A stretch of 64,000 bases of DNA from Bacteroidales bacterium (GTDB lineage Bacteria > Bacteroidota > Bacteroidia > Bacteroidales > UBA10428), in assembly GCA_035299085.1 (NCBI GenBank), contig DATGXG010000038.1, forward strand, positions 1-64,000, given 5' to 3'. The notes under the pieces are model-generated. The model saw only the letters and a list, made by a program, of their open reading frames with translations. It searched no databases and was not told the origin of the DNA. Both the position numbers and the translations under genes were made by a program. Of the stretch, positions 8,596 to 17,646 are shown piece after piece. The first letter of the stretch is position 1; every line of letters begins with the position of its first letter.

Positions 8596-10170
8596 TCAAA
8601 ACAAAAAATCATCCGATGATTCCTGTTTCAGCTCTTCTACTTTCGGTGCTTTGGCCACCTGGTGAACGGTGTTGCCATCTACAAATATGGCAGTGTGAGG
8701 TTTCACCGGGCATGCGAATTCGCACGCACCACAACCGATACAGATATCCGTATCGGTTTCAGGAATTGTGAGATCATCCTTGTACGGTACCATCTTCACA
8801 GCCTGAGTCGGACAATGTTCGGAGCATGAGCCACATGAAGTGTTATCGGTGTAGACTATACACTTTGTCTTTACAAAATTCACCTTACCCAATTGCTCCA
8901 GTTTCTTCTCCTCAACAGTGATGGGCAGAATGGCACCGGTGGGACAAACCTCACCGCATTTTGTACACTCGAAATTGCAGTATTCAATACCGTAATCCAT
9001 ATGTGGCTGTGACATTCCCGTGAAACCATACTCGAGGAAAGATGGCTGCAATGTTTTTGTGGGGCAAACCGAAATGCAAAGATGACATGCCGTGCACCTG
9101 TCGGTGAAATGCCTGATACTTACTGAGCCCGGAGGTGTGACAGGGTATTTTTTCGGATTCTTTATCTTTCCTGCCGGCCTGTCTTCTGTTTCTGCAGAAA
9201 AAACCTTTTCTGATAAACCGGTTAATGCAACAGCGTACACAAGAGTCTTTCCGATGAATTCACGCTTGGAATCGTCGGTTGTAACAGCAACGGGCTTGAA
9301 AGCCGCTTTGGCGCTGCCTTTTCCTGTCATGTATTTTATACTGTTCTCGGGACAAACATCAATACAGTTATAACAGGCTACACAACGCGAATTATCTACC
9401 TCCTGGGTTTTAATGTTAATGCAGGTCGATTTACACGCAAAGGCACATTTCCCGCACTTGGTACAGGTGGCTTTATCCATTCTGATTCTGAAAACGGAAA
9501 ACCTTGAAAGAAATCCAAGCACGGTTCCTACAGGACAAATGGCATTGCAATAAAGACGGCCATAATAAAAGGCCAGGACAACAACAGCAATAACCAATAC
9601 GGCAGGAATGAAAACTGTTTTCCAGGTTACAAGATCCAGATTAAGCCTGTACAGAAAATACATGTCGAATTTTTCAAACAGGGAAGCCAGTCCGTTATTG
9701 GCAGCGATAATTCCGGGCCGGACAATATCAGAGAAAATCCTGCCAAAACTGCTGTATGGATCAAGAAGATTCAACACGAACATGCTTCCGAAAAGCAGGG
9801 AAATAACAACAAGCGCGAGAACCGGGTACCTGAGGTAATTGAGGGCCTTCCTGAACTTATAGCGTTTGATGACCTTTGCCTTTTTGGATATCCATGACAC
9901 AATATCCTGGAAAATCCCAAGGGGACAAATAAACGAACAATACACCCTGCCAAAAAGTGCTGTAAGTACAAGAATGATGATAAACCCTGCCGACAATACA
10001 GCTGGTACCGTAATGAATTGTATAACCGACGGAACAAACTGCAGGAATAACAGCCTGTCGGCCCATGCTGTGGGTATGAGTTCCCTGAAATCAACGAATA
10101 AACTGGTAATACCTAACAGAAGCAGAAGAGAAAAGACAACCCTGAAAATTTTTAAATGCTTTTGCTTCAT
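8596..10170 (-). CDS. Membrane-bound polyferredoxin (NapH/NosR-like 4Fe-4S protein)
   Basis: This 524-residue protein has about five N-terminal membrane helices carrying two CxxxCP motifs, CSFICPLG and CNAICPVG, as in the NapH/MauN/NosR group. A string of 4Fe-4S motifs follows: CTKCGKCAFAC, CVACYNCIDVC, CTACHLCISVC, CTKCGEVC, CGSCSEHC and CIGCGACEFAC. A stretch after the second cluster (VAVTTDDSKREFIGKTLVY) looks like a leftover secretion or anchor segment between two ferredoxin blocks. Its start overlaps the stop of the DUF362 gene by 4 bases, so the two form an operon. Likely role: electron transfer between the quinone pool or membrane and a redox partner outside or inside the cell. The partner is unknown. 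Confidence 0.85.
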   Translation of the reverse strand: MKQKHLKIFRVVFSLLLLLGITSLFVDFRELIPTAWADRLLFLQFVPSVIQFITVPAVLSAGFIIILVLTALFGRVYCSFICPLGIFQDIVSWISKKAKVIKRYKFRKALNYLRYPVLALVVISLLFGSMFVLNLLDPYSSFGRIFSDIVRPGIIAANNGLASLFEKFDMYFLYRLNLDLVTWKTVFIPAVLVIAVVVLAFYYGRLYCNAICPVGTVLGFLSRFSVFRIRMDKATCTKCGKCAFACKSTCINIKTQEVDNSRCVACYNCIDVCPENSIKYMTGKGSAKAAFKPVAVTTDDSKREFIGKTLVYAVALTGLSEKVFSAETEDRPAGKIKNPKKYPVTPPGSVSIRHFTDRCTACHLCISVCPTKTLQPSFLEYGFTGMSQPHMDYGIEYCNFECTKCGEVCPTGAILPITVEEKKLEQLGKVNFVKTKCIVYTDNTSCGSCSEHCPTQAVKMVPYKDDLTIPETDTDICIGCGACEFACPVKPHTAIFVDGNTVHQVAKAPKVEELKQESSDDFLF

Positions 10171-11096
10171 GCGCCCATGCTTATTCTGTTCACTTTCAAA
10201 CCATCGATGTTTGTGGTGCCTGAACCGAGCTGTTCCGCCAGGGCAATATGCTTCACCTGCTTCGGATCAATTCCGAAAACTTTAGCAGCGGCAGTATCAA
10301 TGGCAACTATATCTTTACCTATGATCTGGTATTTCATGGTGGCTACATCAGCAACAGAAACACCGCGGGGACCATTGCGTTTCATTACACGGTAAGCATC
10401 TATCACATTCAGATCGGGTTTGCGGTAAGTGGTGAAATCAGCAATACACTGGTGCAAATCGTTGCTGTGCCAGAATTCCCTGTCCCACACCACGCCCATC
10501 ATATTCTTCATGGCCACCGATAACGTGGAGCCACCGTGATTTTTCAGAACCGGCACATTGATAAAAACGTCCGATTTTATAATAAGCTCATGAACCCTGG
10601 CAGTCTTCAAACGTTTGGCATTCGGTAATGAAACTTCCTGGTAATATCCTTCAGTTCTTCCTGAAACCATTGTACCGCCGGCCTTTTTAACAGCATCTTC
10701 GATACCGCTCATTTTATAGCAGCGGACACCTTCGGCACAAGTATTGTCAAATACATATACTGCCTTTGCACCAGCCCTTTTGCAGCTTTCAACAATGGCT
10801 GCAACAAGCAGGGGATTGGTGTTTGCGGCACGCTCAGGTGCAGAATCCCAACCTATATTTGGTTTCACAACGACAGTCTGGTTCGGTTTTACAAACTGTT
10901 TCATACCACCCAGCGATGCAATTCCCTTTTCAAACATTTCAGCTGCTTCACCGCCCTTAATAGCAACCATATCGTATGGCAGCTGTAATGCATCGGTTTC
11001 CTCAGCCATCAGCCTGTCAAAATTGCCCATCGAAAGCGCTGCGCTGGATAACACTCCAAAACCTACAGAATTTCTGATAAAATCTCTTCTTTTCAT
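10167..11096 (-). CDS. DUF362 protein with Tat signal
   Basis: This 309-residue protein has a twin-arginine leader (MKRRDFIRNS, then a hydrophobic GFGVLSSAALS stretch), so it is exported folded. The body matches DUF362: VVVKPNIGWDSAPE, NTNPLLVAAIVESCKRAG, VYVFDNTC and VPVLKNHGGSTLS, with AMKNMMG after it. DUF362 proteins are often found beside or fused to ferredoxin domains and their reaction is not established. Here the gene is coupled to a membrane polyferredoxin, which suggests an exported redox or metal-handling module. It lies divergently from the lar operon. Confidence 0.85.
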   Translation of the reverse strand: MKRRDFIRNSVGFGVLSSAALSMGNFDRLMAEETDALQLPYDMVAIKGGEAAEMFEKGIASLGGMKQFVKPNQTVVVKPNIGWDSAPERAANTNPLLVAAIVESCKRAGAKAVYVFDNTCAEGVRCYKMSGIEDAVKKAGGTMVSGRTEGYYQEVSLPNAKRLKTARVHELIIKSDVFINVPVLKNHGGSTLSVAMKNMMGVVWDREFWHSNDLHQCIADFTTYRKPDLNVIDAYRVMKRNGPRGVSVADVATMKYQIIGKDIVAIDTAAAKVFGIDPKQVKHIALAEQLGSGTTNIDGLKVNRISMGA

Positions 11097-11135
11097 TTTG
11101 TATTGAATTAATTACTAACCATTACAACACACCGT

Positions 11136-11143
11136 CAAAAATA
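11136..11143 (-). promoter_or_regulatory. Possible -7 element for the DUF362 operon
   Basis: On the minus strand this reads TATTTTTG, a TAnnTTTG match about 40 bases before the DUF362 start. No convincing -33 box was found, so this is tentative. Confidence 0.3.
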
Positions 11144-11295
11144 TCTAATTTGCTACATACTTTCTCCGGTATTGAAAAATTTGGAAAGAATCTAAATAAC
11201 TGCCTGAAGCTTGAAAATCCCTGGTTAACGTTGTTTGAAACGATTGCTAAAAAATAAGATAAAATATTCCTAATTTCACCAGCGAAAATTAACAA

Positions 11296-12537
11296 ATGAA
11301 AATTCTTTATTACGATTGCTTTGCCGGCATATCCGGAGATATGAACCTGGGGGCTTTGATTGATCTAGGCGTGGATATAGCATGGTTTAAATCAGAACTG
11401 GATAAGCTGCCCGTACATGGTTATGAATTTATTGTAACACGGGATATAAGGAAAGGAATATCAGGGACCAGAGTACAGGTGTTGCCCGATCAGGAGCATT
11501 CTCAAATGCATGGTCATCACCACCACGATCACGGACATGGTGAACACCATCACCACCATTCATGGAAGGAAATCAGGGAAATGATTGAACGTTCGAAACT
11601 TGGTCCTGAAGTTAAGGAATTAAGTATCCGGATATTTTCGAAAGTCGCACAGGCAGAAGCCAAAATTCATAATAAGTCTGTTGAAGAGGTTCAGTTTCAC
11701 GAGGTAGGAGCAATTGATTCCATTGTTGATATCGTTGGAGCCGCTTTATGCCTTAATTTCCTGGGGCCGGATGAAATTCAGTGTTCAACTGTCGAGCTCG
11801 GCGGTGGTACAGTAAATTGTGCCCACGGTATCTACCCTGTACCTGCACCGGCCACTGCAGAAATTCTGTCAGGCATCCCGATACGCAAAGGCACAGTTGA
11901 TTATGAAGCCACCACACCCACAGGGGCAGCCATTCTGGCCGCATGTGTGAATAAATTTACAGATAAGACCGACTTCAGAATTCTCAAAACCGGTTATGGT
12001 ATCGGAACTAAGGATTCAACTATTCCGAATGTTCTGAGAACATTCATGTGTGACAGCTCCGGGGCTGACGAAACTGAAACAGTACCTTCATTTATTGTCG
12101 AATGCAATATCGACGATATGAACCCTGAGTTCTACGATTACATCATTGATTCCCTGTTTTCTGCAGGCGCTAAAGATGTTTTCATTACTCCGATAATAAT
12201 GAAAAAATCACGTCCTGCCGTAAAGCTTTCCGTTCTGTGCACTCCTGAAGCCGAAAACCGGGTGAATGAGGTACTGTTCAGGGAGACTTCAACAATTGGC
12301 GTCAGAAAATATACAATTGATAAAACAATGCTCGAACGCAAAACCGAGCATGTTACAACACGCTTCGGTGAAGTAAGGGTTAAATCGGCCTTCTTCCAGG
12401 GAGTTTGCATCAAGTCGAAACCGGAATATGATGACTGTATTAAAATCGCCCGCGAAAAAAAGATTCCGGTGAGCCATGTTTACCAGGAGGTTGAAAAAGC
12501 ATTGACAAAACACAGGGATGCCAATGAACCTGCGTGA
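11296..12537 (+). CDS. larC: Nickel-insertion protein LarC (pincer cofactor synthesis)
   Basis: The 413-residue protein starts with MKILYYDCFAGISGDM, the LarC hallmark. It has a histidine-rich segment at about 71-89, HGHHHHDHGHGEHHHHH, fitting a nickel-binding role. Other family landmarks are VQFHEVGAIDSIVDIVG, TPTGAAILA and VECNIDDMNPEFYDY. LarC uses CTP to insert nickel into the pyridinium-3,5-bisthiocarboxylic acid mononucleotide made by LarB and LarE. In lactobacilli the protein needs a programmed frameshift (LarC1/LarC2). Here it is one uninterrupted frame. It overlaps larE by 20 bases, and larE is followed by larB, so the three form one operon. Confidence 0.93.
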   Translation: MKILYYDCFAGISGDMNLGALIDLGVDIAWFKSELDKLPVHGYEFIVTRDIRKGISGTRVQVLPDQEHSQMHGHHHHDHGHGEHHHHHSWKEIREMIERSKLGPEVKELSIRIFSKVAQAEAKIHNKSVEEVQFHEVGAIDSIVDIVGAALCLNFLGPDEIQCSTVELGGGTVNCAHGIYPVPAPATAEILSGIPIRKGTVDYEATTPTGAAILAACVNKFTDKTDFRILKTGYGIGTKDSTIPNVLRTFMCDSSGADETETVPSFIVECNIDDMNPEFYDYIIDSLFSAGAKDVFITPIIMKKSRPAVKLSVLCTPEAENRVNEVLFRETSTIGVRKYTIDKTMLERKTEHVTTRFGEVRVKSAFFQGVCIKSKPEYDDCIKIAREKKIPVSHVYQEVEKALTKHRDANEPA

Positions 12538-13336
12538 GAAGTATGCGGCACTTGAAAATATTCTGCGGGACTTCGGTTCGGTTGCCGTCGCATTTTCAGG
12601 AGGTGTGGACAGCACGTTTTTACTTGCAGCTGCTAAAAGTGTTACAGGGAACCAGGTTCTTGCTTTGACGGTAAATACACCTTTTATCCCTCCGCGCGAA
12701 ATTGAGGAAGCTGTTAACTTCTGCAAGGAGCATCATATCAACCATGAAATTGCAGACACCACAATTATTCCGGAGATTCTGAATAACCCGGAAAACAGGT
12801 GCTATTTGTGTAAAAAGCATTTGTTCGGCATTTTAAAAGACACCGCCCGCAAACGCGGATTTTTCAGGCTTGTCGATGGAAGCAATGCCGATGATTTAAA
12901 TGTCCATCGCCCGGGCATGGAAGCCTTACGCGAACTGGGGATTGTAAGTCCGTTGGTTGATGCGGAACTTACAAAGGCGGATATCCGCGTTCTTTCAAGG
13001 GAGATGGGACTTATTACTGCGGAAAAACCTTCATATGCCTGCCTTCTTACGCGCTTACCCTATAATTATAATATCAATCCATTAGAACTTGAAAGGATCG
13101 ACAGGGCAGAACAATTCATGGCGCATATAGGATTTGCCAATTCCAGGGTCAGGAATCACGGAGATATAGCCCGCATTGAAATTGAATCAGGCCGGATTGT
13201 TGAATTCATTCAGAAAGCAGAAACGTCACGACTTGCAGCTCATTTTCATGAACTGGGCTACAAATTTGTAACGCTTGATATAGAAGGTTACAGAAGTGGA
13301 AGTTATGATGAAGCAATTAAAAAACCCCTGTCATGA
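12518..13336 (+). CDS. larE: Pincer cofactor sulfur transferase LarE
   Basis: This 272-residue PP-loop ATP pyrophosphatase carries AFSGGVDSTFL near residues 24-34. It also has the family NRCYLCK segment and KPSYACLLTRLPYN. LarE adenylates the carboxylates of the LarB product and transfers sulfur. The cysteine of the YACL segment corresponds to the sacrificial cysteine known from Lactiplantibacillus LarE. No further cysteines follow it, which argues against the three-cysteine [4Fe-4S] type. The gene starts inside the end of larC and its stop overlaps the larB start (ATGA), indicating coupled translation. An ATG two codons later is an equally possible start. Confidence 0.92.
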   Translation: MPMNLREKYAALENILRDFGSVAVAFSGGVDSTFLLAAAKSVTGNQVLALTVNTPFIPPREIEEAVNFCKEHHINHEIADTTIIPEILNNPENRCYLCKKHLFGILKDTARKRGFFRLVDGSNADDLNVHRPGMEALRELGIVSPLVDAELTKADIRVLSREMGLITAEKPSYACLLTRLPYNYNINPLELERIDRAEQFMAHIGFANSRVRNHGDIARIEIESGRIVEFIQKAETSRLAAHFHELGYKFVTLDIEGYRSGSYDEAIKKPLS

Positions 13337-14079
13337 ACCAGGAAAACTTAAGCAGACTCCTTCATGAGGTGAAGGAAGGAAAAGTGGATATTAATGAGGC
13401 ATTGGCTCAGATCCGCGACCTGTCATTGAAAGAACTCGGTTATGCTACAATCGATAATCACAGGGAACTGCGGACAGGTTACCCGGAAGTTATATTCGGC
13501 CAGGGAAAAACACCGGACCAGGTGGCAGGTATAATAGAATACATGCTTACCCGTGATAATAATATATTAGCTACCAGGGTCACCGATGAAATGTACAGGA
13601 AAGTGCAGTCCATATGTCCTGAAGCAGTTTATAATCCAATCGCACGCACTATATCCATCCGAAAAAAAGAAATGCCCGCCCCGCCAACGTATATCGCCGT
13701 TATAACAGCAGGCACTTCCGATTTGCCCGTCGCAGAAGAAGCCGCCATAACAGCCGAAATATTCGGGAACCGGGTTGAAAGAATTGTGGATGTGGGTGTC
13801 GCCGGTATTCACCGGTTATATAATAAAATGGATCTCATCAGGCAGGCACGTGTGAATATTGTGGTTGCCGGCATGGAAGGCGCTTTGCCAAGCGTGGTAG
13901 GTGGCATAGTGGACAAACCGGTTATCGCTGTCCCCACAAGTGTTGGTTACGGGGCTAATTTCGGGGGACTTTCCGCGTTACTGGGCATGCTTACGAGCTG
14001 CGCAAGCGGAACAAGTGTTGTGAATATAGACAACGGGTTCGGTGCCGGCTTCCTGGCCAGCATGATCAATAAACTCTGA
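13333..14079 (+). CDS. larB: Pyridinium biscarboxylic acid synthase LarB
   Basis: The 248-residue product has a short helical N-terminus followed by a PurE-like fold. Landmarks are YPEVIFGQGKTPDQ, ITAGTSDLPVAEEA, VDVGVAGIHRL, VVAGMEGALPSVVGG and PTSVGYGANFGG. LarB carboxylates and hydrolyses nicotinic acid adenine dinucleotide, the first step of nickel-pincer nucleotide synthesis. Length and motifs match the family. The stop shares one base with the next start (TGATG), so the WbqC gene is co-transcribed. No lactate racemase (LarA) gene lies in the window. Confidence 0.93.
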   Translation: MNQENLSRLLHEVKEGKVDINEALAQIRDLSLKELGYATIDNHRELRTGYPEVIFGQGKTPDQVAGIIEYMLTRDNNILATRVTDEMYRKVQSICPEAVYNPIARTISIRKKEMPAPPTYIAVITAGTSDLPVAEEAAITAEIFGNRVERIVDVGVAGIHRLYNKMDLIRQARVNIVVAGMEGALPSVVGGIVDKPVIAVPTSVGYGANFGGLSALLGMLTSCASGTSVVNIDNGFGAGFLASMINKL

Positions 14080-14699
14080 TGATCCTTACAACTTCATACC
14101 TCCCGCCTGTTCAATATATAAGCAAGTTTGTTTCAGGTTCACCGTTAATTGAGATACACGAAAATTACCAGAAACAGTCATATCGTAACCGTTGTTGCAT
14201 ATATGGTGCAAACGGTGTACAGTCGCTTGTGATTCCTGTTAAGAAGACTCATTTTCAGAAAATGCCTATTGGTGAAGTTGAAATTGATTATGCCACCAAC
14301 TGGCAGAGGGTTCACTGCAAAGCCATTGAATCGGCGTACAGGCTTTCTCCTTTTTATGAGTATTATGCTGATGAGCTAGAAACGGTGATTCAGCAGCCCA
14401 CCGTCAGGCTTATTGAGCTGAACACGCAACTGTTGAAGTTACTGTTCAGTTGGATCGGTTTAACCACGCCGGTTAAATTTACTGAAGACTGGACTCCTGT
14501 TACCGACCCGGATTACAGGAAGATCATACAGCCCAAATCAGATCTGAGGGATGAAAGTTTTCATCCGGTACCTTACCAGCAGGCCTTCAGTGAAAGATAT
14601 GGTTTCCGGCCCAACTTAAGCATCATTGATCTCCTCTTTAACGAAGGTCCGGAAACCCTTTCAATACTTCAAAAATGTTTTCCCGCTAAATCCCGCTAA
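14079..14699 (+). CDS. WbqC-family protein
   Basis: This 206-residue protein starts MILTTSYLPPVQYISKF and contains ENYQKQSYRNRCCIYG, LVIPVKKTH and TNWQRVHCKAIESAYR. These match the WbqC family, which is often found in Bacteroidota and sometimes in surface-polysaccharide loci. Its biochemical role is not established. Here it is translationally coupled to larB through a TGATG overlap, with no sugar-polymer genes nearby, so its co-transcription with the lar genes may be incidental or may reflect an unrecognised link. It has no signal peptide and is probably cytosolic. Confidence 0.85.
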   Translation: MILTTSYLPPVQYISKFVSGSPLIEIHENYQKQSYRNRCCIYGANGVQSLVIPVKKTHFQKMPIGEVEIDYATNWQRVHCKAIESAYRLSPFYEYYADELETVIQQPTVRLIELNTQLLKLLFSWIGLTTPVKFTEDWTPVTDPDYRKIIQPKSDLRDESFHPVPYQQAFSERYGFRPNLSIIDLLFNEGPETLSILQKCFPAKSR

Positions 14700-15015
14700 T
14701 ATCAAGCATTTTAGCACACATATTCTGTCGCGCTCTGTTCCTGCCCAGCTCCGTTAGGAGCGGTATTATGGTAGATAATAGATTCATGAATCCCCAAAAG
14801 CTCCGTTAGGAGCGGTATTATGGTAAATAACTCCTTGCTTAAACCTGCGGTTTAAGCCTCATATATGCCCGGAAATAAAATCGCAACCATAAAACTATGC
14901 CGTAATGACATATGCAAACTAATTTTCCAGCCATAATGTCCGGTTTTTCAGTTGGCACTGAATTTGAAAATTGGTTAATCAGAAAATCAATGTATAACCA
15001 ATAAAATTTAGAGAT
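14700..15015. repeat. Gene-free gap with REP-like palindromes
   Basis: Two copies of agctccgttaggagcgg, each followed by tattatggta, lie at 14747-14772 and 14799-14825, and gcttaaacctgcggtttaagc lies at 14837-14857. The tattatggta tail is the same outer arm found in the REP array around 36406-37406, so this is a variant of that family. The last 150 bases are AT-rich and should hold the hsp20 promoter, but I see no confident box. Confidence 0.75.
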
Positions 15016-15396
15016 ATGGCTTACTTAACTTTTTACAACCCGTACAACCTGGCAAACCGTGATGAAAAATGCAATTGTGTTCCTGCTTCCAATGTATTTG
15101 AAGGTGAAACCGAATTCAGGATTGAGATGGCTCTGCCGGGCGTAAATAAAGAAGATATTCATATTAAATATGAAAACGGACTGTTACGTGTAAGTGTGGA
15201 AGGCAAAAATGAAAACGGTGAAAATTATAAAAGCCGTGAATTTGACTACTACGGTAGTGAAAGAGTTTTTCGTACCGGTGAAAGAGTGAATACTGACAAC
15301 ATCGCTGCAAAATATGAAAACGGCGTACTGTTCCTCACTCTTCCTAAGAAAGAAGCTTACATTAAAAAGCCGGCTTACGAAATTGCAGTTAACTAA
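15016..15396 (+). CDS. Small heat shock protein, Hsp20/alpha-crystallin family
   Basis: The 126-residue product is an alpha-crystallin domain from about residue 28 to 125. It shows FRIEMALPGVNKEDIHI, ENGLLRVSVEGK, the edge strand FRTGERVNTDNIAAKYENG and the closing GVLFLTLPK. Such proteins hold unfolding proteins in an ATP-independent way and form oligomers. The N-terminal arm is short and contains two cysteines (CNC), which is unusual for the family. The C-terminal I-x-I-type anchor is not clear. It is transcribed alone and ends at a block of nested hairpins shared with the convergent selD gene. Confidence 0.93.
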   Translation: MAYLTFYNPYNLANRDEKCNCVPASNVFEGETEFRIEMALPGVNKEDIHIKYENGLLRVSVEGKNENGENYKSREFDYYGSERVFRTGERVNTDNIAAKYENGVLFLTLPKKEAYIKKPAYEIAVN

Positions 15397-15407
15397 AAAA
15401 ATTCAAC

Positions 15408-15490
15408 CCTTTCCACCCTGTCGAGGTGGGTACACCTCGACAGGGTGGTTTGACCACCCTGTCGGGGTATACCCACCCCGTCGGGGTGGT
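15408..15490. terminator. Nested GC-rich hairpins between convergent genes
   Basis: Three adjoining inverted repeats are built from accctgtcgaggtggg, its inverse, and caccccgtcggggtgg. They can fold into stacked hairpins between the hsp20 stop and the selD stop. They probably act as a bidirectional transcription barrier, and they also look like a palindromic repeat family. There is no clear T-run. Confidence 0.55.
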
Positions 15491-15499
15491 AATTTTCGT

Positions 15500-16522
15500 T
15501 CACTCCACTACTAAATAACTTCCGCCATTATAGGGTTCAAGTGAACCGATTTCGATGAAATTATTCCGGCGGGCAAAATTTTCAAATGCAGGATCGGGAT
15601 CGGCTGCAATGAGCAAGCCTCCGCTGGTTTGAGGATCAGCAAGGATCAGTTTCTGAAATTCGGTCAATTCGCCGATTTTATGCCCGTTGCTTTTCCAGTT
15701 GCGGTAGGTCCCTCCCGGTATGCAGTTTTTCTCTATGTAATACTGTGTTTTTTGAAGAACAGGAATGCTGCTAAACCGAACAACGGCTTTCAGGTTGCTT
15801 CCTTCACACATTTCAAGCAGGTGGCCCGATAAACCGAAACCGGTAACATCTGTCATGGCCTTCACGTTTGACATTTTGCCCAGTTCATATCCGGCATCAT
15901 TTAGCCTGGTCATCCATGAAACCGAGGCAAGATAGTCGTCCTGATCCAGTATTCCCTTTTTAGCCGCAGTACTGTATATACCTATACCTAAAGGCTTTGT
16001 CAGGTATAACTTATTGCCATCCCCGGCTGTATTATTTCTTTTTATATTTTCCTTTTCAACGATACCGGTTACCGCAAGTCCGAACACAGGATCGGAAATA
16101 TCAATACTGTGACCGCCGGCTAAAGGAATGCCGGTCGCTTTACATGCCTCCGATGCCCCTTCAATGACCCTTGAAGCAACCGATGCAGGTAGTTTTGCCA
16201 ACGGCCATCCGAGAATTGATATGGCCATCAACGGTTTTCCGCCCATGGCATATATATCGCTTATGGCATTCGTTGCTGCTATTCTTCCAAAATCCCAGGG
16301 ATCATCTGTAATCGGCGTAAAGAAATCTGTCGTACTGATTACAGCGGTTCCATTGCCCATATCCATTACAGCAGCATCATCACTTGTATCACAACCTACA
16401 AGTAATGTTCCGAATGAAGATGATTCAGGAACCCTTTTAATGATCTCCTTAAGATCAGCCGGTGAAATTTTGCAGCCACAACCGGCGCCCGGACTGAATT
16501 GGGTTAGTCGTATTTCGTTCAT
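15500..16522 (-). CDS. selD: Selenide, water dikinase SelD
   Basis: The 340-residue protein aligns along its length with E. coli SelD. It has RLTQFSPGAGCGCKISP with Cys15 and Lys18 in the catalytic positions, DDAAVMDMGNGTAVISTTDFF, RIAATNAISDIYAMGG, LAGGHSID and DPQTSGGLL. It makes selenophosphate from selenide and ATP. The catalytic residue is cysteine, not selenocysteine. It lies 11 bases after mnmH in the same operon, which ties the selenophosphate to tRNA 2-selenouridine. No selA, selB or selC gene is present in the window. Confidence 0.97.
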   Translation of the reverse strand: MNEIRLTQFSPGAGCGCKISPADLKEIIKRVPESSSFGTLLVGCDTSDDAAVMDMGNGTAVISTTDFFTPITDDPWDFGRIAATNAISDIYAMGGKPLMAISILGWPLAKLPASVASRVIEGASEACKATGIPLAGGHSIDISDPVFGLAVTGIVEKENIKRNNTAGDGNKLYLTKPLGIGIYSTAAKKGILDQDDYLASVSWMTRLNDAGYELGKMSNVKAMTDVTGFGLSGHLLEMCEGSNLKAVVRFSSIPVLQKTQYYIEKNCIPGGTYRNWKSNGHKIGELTEFQKLILADPQTSGGLLIAADPDPAFENFARRNNFIEIGSLEPYNGGSYLVVE

Positions 16523-16533
16523 ATGTAAAAATA

Positions 16534-17559
16534 TTATGTTCCAATAGTATTCATAATGCTGTCGGCTATATCTTCAGCGGAAAATGTGTTGATTGTCATT
16601 ACATGAGCTTCCTTTCTTTGATGCTGGCTCATACTTCTGCTGTAAATTTTATCGTAGTACTTCAAAACAATAGCAATGGCATCGGCCAGATTATTCGATT
16701 TGATCATTTCAATTGCCCTGTCTGCTTTTTCTTTCCCGAGCCTCTTTTCGAGTTTTCTCACACCGTCTACCAACTGAGTTGTATCCCCTCCTGTATAATT
16801 GTCGAGCAACATTTCTATCCTGGCTTCCACGCTGACTTCAAGGTTAATAAAACGTGCCACTGACATCTGATCATATAAATCACGCGGAATAAAAACTTTT
16901 CCGATGGCAAGGCTCTCGTCTTCGATAAATACGGGCTTTTGATAATCGAGCTTGTATAATCCGGCAAACAATTCGTTTTCAAATTGCTCCGATGAAGGTT
17001 GTTCAGGCATATTTACGGAACCGAAAACGGATCCTTTATGACGGGCGAGTCTTTCAAGATGAATAACCTGCGCCCCATTACTTTCAAGCGATTCAAGAAC
17101 TGCTGTCTTGCCACTGCCTGTCATACCTCCGATTACTACCAGGTTTAAATTCTTCCTGAAATAGTCAAGGACATACTTCCTGAATGTTTTATAACCGCCG
17201 GTTAATATGCTTGTCCTGATACCCACTGTATTCATGAGCCATGCCATGCTGTTGCTGCGCATTCCACCGCGCCAGCAATACATCAAGGCTTCTCCGCCCG
17301 GAGCAATCCGGCTTCCGGCTAATGCATAATCTTTCATCCTGGGTCCGATATACTCGAGCCCTTTCACCATTGCTTCCTTTGAGCCTTTTTGCAGATAGAG
17401 TGTACCGATTACCGATCTTTCTTCATTACTGAAAAGCGGCATGCTTACAGCTCCGGGGAAATGAGCATGATGATATTCTGCAGGCGACCGTACATCAATC
17501 ACAGGTAATCGTGCCGATAACAAAAGAAATGGTTCAATATTCAAACTTAAATCACTCAT
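16534..17559 (-). CDS. mnmH: tRNA 2-selenouridine synthase MnmH (SelU)
   Basis: The protein has an N-terminal rhodanese domain (VIDVRSPAEYHHAHFPGA) with catalytic Cys in YCWRGGMRS, then a P-loop domain with GGMTGSGKTA and HLERLARHKGSVFG. It replaces sulfur by selenium in the wobble 2-thiouridine of tRNAs for Lys, Glu and Gln, through a geranylated intermediate. I prefer the ATG at 17559 (MSDLSLNIEPF, 341 residues) over one seven codons upstream, because the shorter form fits the family start. selD follows directly in the same operon and supplies selenophosphate. Confidence 0.95.
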   Translation of the reverse strand: MSDLSLNIEPFLLLSARLPVIDVRSPAEYHHAHFPGAVSMPLFSNEERSVIGTLYLQKGSKEAMVKGLEYIGPRMKDYALAGSRIAPGGEALMYCWRGGMRSNSMAWLMNTVGIRTSILTGGYKTFRKYVLDYFRKNLNLVVIGGMTGSGKTAVLESLESNGAQVIHLERLARHKGSVFGSVNMPEQPSSEQFENELFAGLYKLDYQKPVFIEDESLAIGKVFIPRDLYDQMSVARFINLEVSVEARIEMLLDNYTGGDTTQLVDGVRKLEKRLGKEKADRAIEMIKSNNLADAIAIVLKYYDKIYSRSMSQHQRKEAHVMTINTFSAEDIADSIMNTIGT

Positions 17560-17646
17560 TTTGCGTAAAACAAGAATCATAAAGATATCTATTCACAACA
17601 AAAAACATACTGCATCCTGACATATCCTGGATAAATTCCGCCGCTG

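Noticed and set aside
15500..16522. Possible selenocysteine codon in SelD
   Set aside because: The catalytic position reads as a cysteine codon and there is no in-frame UGA, so it is not a selenoprotein here.
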